Source of the DNA: an uncultured Pelagibacteraceae bacterium
GTDB lineage: Bacteria > Pseudomonadota > Alphaproteobacteria > Pelagibacterales > Pelagibacteraceae
Length of the DNA: 64,000 bases
Assembly: GCA_902610115.1 (NCBI GenBank)
Contig: CACLUK010000002.1
Span: 1-64,000 of the forward strand
Reading direction: 5' to 3'
The notes under the pieces: generated by a model
The model's database searches: none
What the model saw: the letters and a program-made list of their open reading frames with translations, nothing else
What the model was told of the DNA's origin: nothing
Position numbers and translations under genes: made by a program
Shown here: in pieces, positions 62,187-64,000 of the stretch
How the letters are laid out: the number at the start of each line of letters is the position of its first letter
How positions within the stretch are numbered: the stretch's first letter is position 1

Positions 62187-63170
62187 ATGAAATTTTTAGA
62201 TCAAGCAAAGATTTATATTAAAGCTGGAAATGGTGGATCAGGATCTGCGAGCTTCAGAAGAGAAAAGTTTGTGGAGTACGGCGGACCAGATGGAGGTGAC
62301 GGCGGTGACGGAGGATCTATAATTGTCGAATCAGATAGAAACCTCAATACGTTAATTGATTTCAGGTATGCTCAACATTTTAAAGCACAACATGGAAAAC
62401 CTGGGAGTAAAAGAAATAAAACTGGAGCTAATGGGGAAGATTTGATTTTAAAAGTTCCATTAGGGACTCAATTATATGAAGAGGATAATAATACCTTAAT
62501 TTATGATTTTACAAAAAATAAAGAAAAATATCTTGTGGCAGCGGGAGGCAGAGGTGGGCTTGGCAACGTAAGATTTAAAAGTTCGATAAATAGAGTGCCA
62601 AGAAAAAAAACTAATGGAAAATCAGGTGAAGAATTTTGGATATGGCTTCAATTAAAAGTAATCGCTGATATTGGAATTATTGGTAAGCCAAATGCTGGTA
62701 AATCCAGTTTGCTTGCAGCGTTAACAAGAGCAAAACCAAAAATAGCAAATTATCCCTTTACAACAATTAATCCAAATTTAGGAGTGTCTTACTACGGAGG
62801 GAAAGAAATTACTTTGGCTGATATTCCTGGTTTAGTAGAAGGTGCACATAAGGGTGTTGGTCTTGGTGATAAATTCTTAAGACATATAGAAAGATGTAAA
62901 ATTTTACTTCACTTGATAGACATATCAGACAGCAATTTGTTAAATTCTTATAAAAAAATCAAATTAGAGCTATCTAATTATGATAAAGATTTAATTAAAA
63001 AAAAAGAAATTATTTTTTTCAATAAATCAGATTTGTTGGAAAACAATGAGATAAATGAAAAATTAAAGGAATTTAAAAAAAAAATTAAAACTAAATATGA
63101 AATTATTTCTGTTTATTCTAATAAAGATATTCAGAGAATAAAAAAATTGTTGGTAAAGTATGCTAATTAA
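62187..63170 (+). CDS. obgE: GTPase Obg/CgtA
   Basis: Ribosome-associated GTPase acting in 50S assembly and stress response. The 327 residues comprise the glycine-rich Obg domain (1-158, with FRREKFVEYGGPDGGDGGDGG) and the G domain: G1 GKPNAGKSSLL, the TTINPNLG switch, DIPGLVEGAHKGVGLGDKFLRHIERC and NKSD. No C-terminal OCT domain; the alphaproteobacterial Obg is often this short. Overlaps proB by 11 bp. Confidence 0.97.
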   Translation: MKFLDQAKIYIKAGNGGSGSASFRREKFVEYGGPDGGDGGDGGSIIVESDRNLNTLIDFRYAQHFKAQHGKPGSKRNKTGANGEDLILKVPLGTQLYEEDNNTLIYDFTKNKEKYLVAAGGRGGLGNVRFKSSINRVPRKKTNGKSGEEFWIWLQLKVIADIGIIGKPNAGKSSLLAALTRAKPKIANYPFTTINPNLGVSYYGGKEITLADIPGLVEGAHKGVGLGDKFLRHIERCKILLHLIDISDSNLLNSYKKIKLELSNYDKDLIKKKEIIFFNKSDLLENNEINEKLKEFKKKIKTKYEIISVYSNKDIQRIKKLLVKYAN

Positions 63171-64000
63171 AAATGCTAATAAAATAGTTTTAAAACTTGG
63201 CTCTACAACTGTGGTGGACAGTAACGGTATTTTTAAAAAAAAGTGGGTAACTTCCTTAATTAAAGATATAAAAAAATACGGAAAGGGGAAAAACTTCGTT
63301 ATTGTCTCTTCAGGAGCGATTGCCCTTGGCCAAAAATATCTTAAAATTAAAAAAGGTAAAATTAAATTAGAAATGAGTCAAGCTATTGCAGCAGTTGGTC
63401 AAATCCATTTAGCAGGAGAATTTCAGAAATTATTTGATAAGTATAAGATTAAAACTGGTCAAATTTTAATTAGTCCAGATGATACAGAACAAAGAAGGAG
63501 AGCTATTAATGTAAGAAGAACTTTTGACAATTTATTCAAACTCAAAGCAATCCCTGTGGTTAATGAGAATGATTCAACTGCTACAAGTGAAATAAAATAT
63601 GGAGACAACGATAGATTAGCTGCAAGGGTAGCTCAAATTATTGGGGCTGACATTCTAATATTGTTTTCTGATGTTGACGGACTTTATAATAAGTCAAAAG
63701 GTAAAAAAATTATAAGAGAAGTAACTTCAATTAGTGAGAAAATTACATCACTCATAGACAATAAGAAAAATAAATTCGGATCAGGCGGTATAGCTACGAA
63801 GTTAGACGCTGCCAAAATTTGTATGAATTCAGGCAGTCATATGTTTATTGCAAATGGTAAAGTAATTAACCCGATTTTAAATATGATCAAAAATAAAAAA
63901 TATACTCATTTCTTACCAAAAATTTCCACTTTGGCTGCTAGAAAAAAATGGATCATCGGTTCCCTTAATCATAATGGGACTATTTATATTGATAGTGGAG
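63160..64000 (+). CDS. proB: Glutamate 5-kinase, 3' end cut by window
   Basis: First enzyme of proline synthesis, phosphorylating glutamate. Translation from ATG 63160 gives MLIKNANKIVLKLGSTTVV. The amino-acid-kinase fold shows VIVSSGAIALGQKYL, SQAIAAVGQIHLAGEF, VVNENDSTATSEIKYGDND, LFSDVDGLYN and KFGSGGIATKLDAAKIC. The C-terminal PUA domain has just begun (TLAARKKWIIGSLNHNG) when the window ends after about 280 codons; about 90 more residues are expected. The start overlaps the obgE stop by 11 bp. Confidence 0.95.
   Translation, partial: MLIKNANKIVLKLGSTTVVDSNGIFKKKWVTSLIKDIKKYGKGKNFVIVSSGAIALGQKYLKIKKGKIKLEMSQAIAAVGQIHLAGEFQKLFDKYKIKTGQILISPDDTEQRRRAINVRRTFDNLFKLKAIPVVNENDSTATSEIKYGDNDRLAARVAQIIGADILILFSDVDGLYNKSKGKKIIREVTSISEKITSLIDNKKNKFGSGGIATKLDAAKICMNSGSHMFIANGKVINPILNMIKNKKYTHFLPKISTLAARKKWIIGSLNHNGTIYIDSG

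Noticed and set aside
1..64000. CRISPR arrays, rRNA genes, prophage, IS elements
   Set aside because: No regular direct repeats, rRNA sequence, transposase or phage structural genes were recognised.

Overview
The window looks like a stretch of a streamlined, AT-rich (about 30 % G+C by eye) alphaproteobacterial chromosome of the SAR11/Pelagibacterales type. Reasons: lysine/asparagine/isoleucine-rich proteins, very short or overlapping gene junctions, few Shine-Dalgarno sequences, a SAM-II riboswitch ahead of metX, TRAP/TAXI uptake genes, and alphaproteobacterial families such as Coq7, HIG1, CarD and a SUV3-type helicase. No phage, IS element, CRISPR array or rRNA gene was seen. Two tRNA genes are present. 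The assignment to SAR11 is inference from gene content and style, not from a marker comparison.

Layout. 1-9.3 kb (minus): a translation operon, glycosyltransferase-thrS-infC-rpmI-rplT-pheS-pheT-lepA, with lepA cut by the window start. 9.4-16.9 kb: an ABHD10-like hydrolase, an SDR protein, and gltB-gltD for ammonium assimilation. 17-24.3 kb: an envelope polysaccharide patch with uppP, a GT2 with a tiny membrane partner, two tandem CDP-paratose-epimerase-like SDRs, a GT39-like membrane glycosyltransferase, a TylF-type methyltransferase, tRNA-Arg and an O-antigen ligase whose 3' end is frameshifted in an 8-T run. 24.3-28.4 kb: thiolase, an HDAC-like deacetylase and acetoacetyl-CoA synthetase. 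28.7-33 kb: pyruvate dehydrogenase aceE-aceF, with an extra lipoyl domain fused to AceE. 33-36.6 kb: a DMT transporter, a hotdog thioesterase, a secreted ASPIC/UnbV protein, a Cys-rich secreted protein and a zinc-ribbon micro-ORF.

36.7-40.2 kb: a TAXI TRAP receptor and fused permease separated by an intrinsic terminator. 40.2-45.5 kb: an aminotransferase, then an overlapping operon of SUV3-like helicase, TerB-like protein, ferredoxin and CarD. 45.5-45.7 kb: a complete tiny transcription unit for a 23-residue, almost purely Lys/Arg peptide. 45.8-49.7 kb (minus): acyl-CoA synthetase, tRNA-Leu, a BASS symporter, a protein with two winged helices and a small membrane protein. 49.7-53.3 kb: DedA/YqaA protein, dsbB, coq7, HNH protein, esterase, HIG1 protein and a TlpA-like thioredoxin. 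53.4-58.8 kb: argH, an LptM-like lipoprotein, lysA, plsC, and on the other strand tyrA and hisC. 58.8-61.4 kb: SAM-II riboswitch with terminator, metX-metW, gloB. 61.4-64 kb: rplU-rpmA-obgE-proB, with proB cut by the window end.

Most of the window is core metabolism. The observations most worth a second look are: the lipoyl-AceE fusion; the hairpin that buries the acetoacetyl-CoA synthetase start codon; a sequence-explicit antiterminator for the SAM-II switch; the K/R-only micro-gene with its own promoter, ribosome site and terminator; the two-winged-helix/BASS/small-membrane-protein operon; and the frameshifted O-antigen ligase. I did not find a clearly new multi-gene defence or mobile system.
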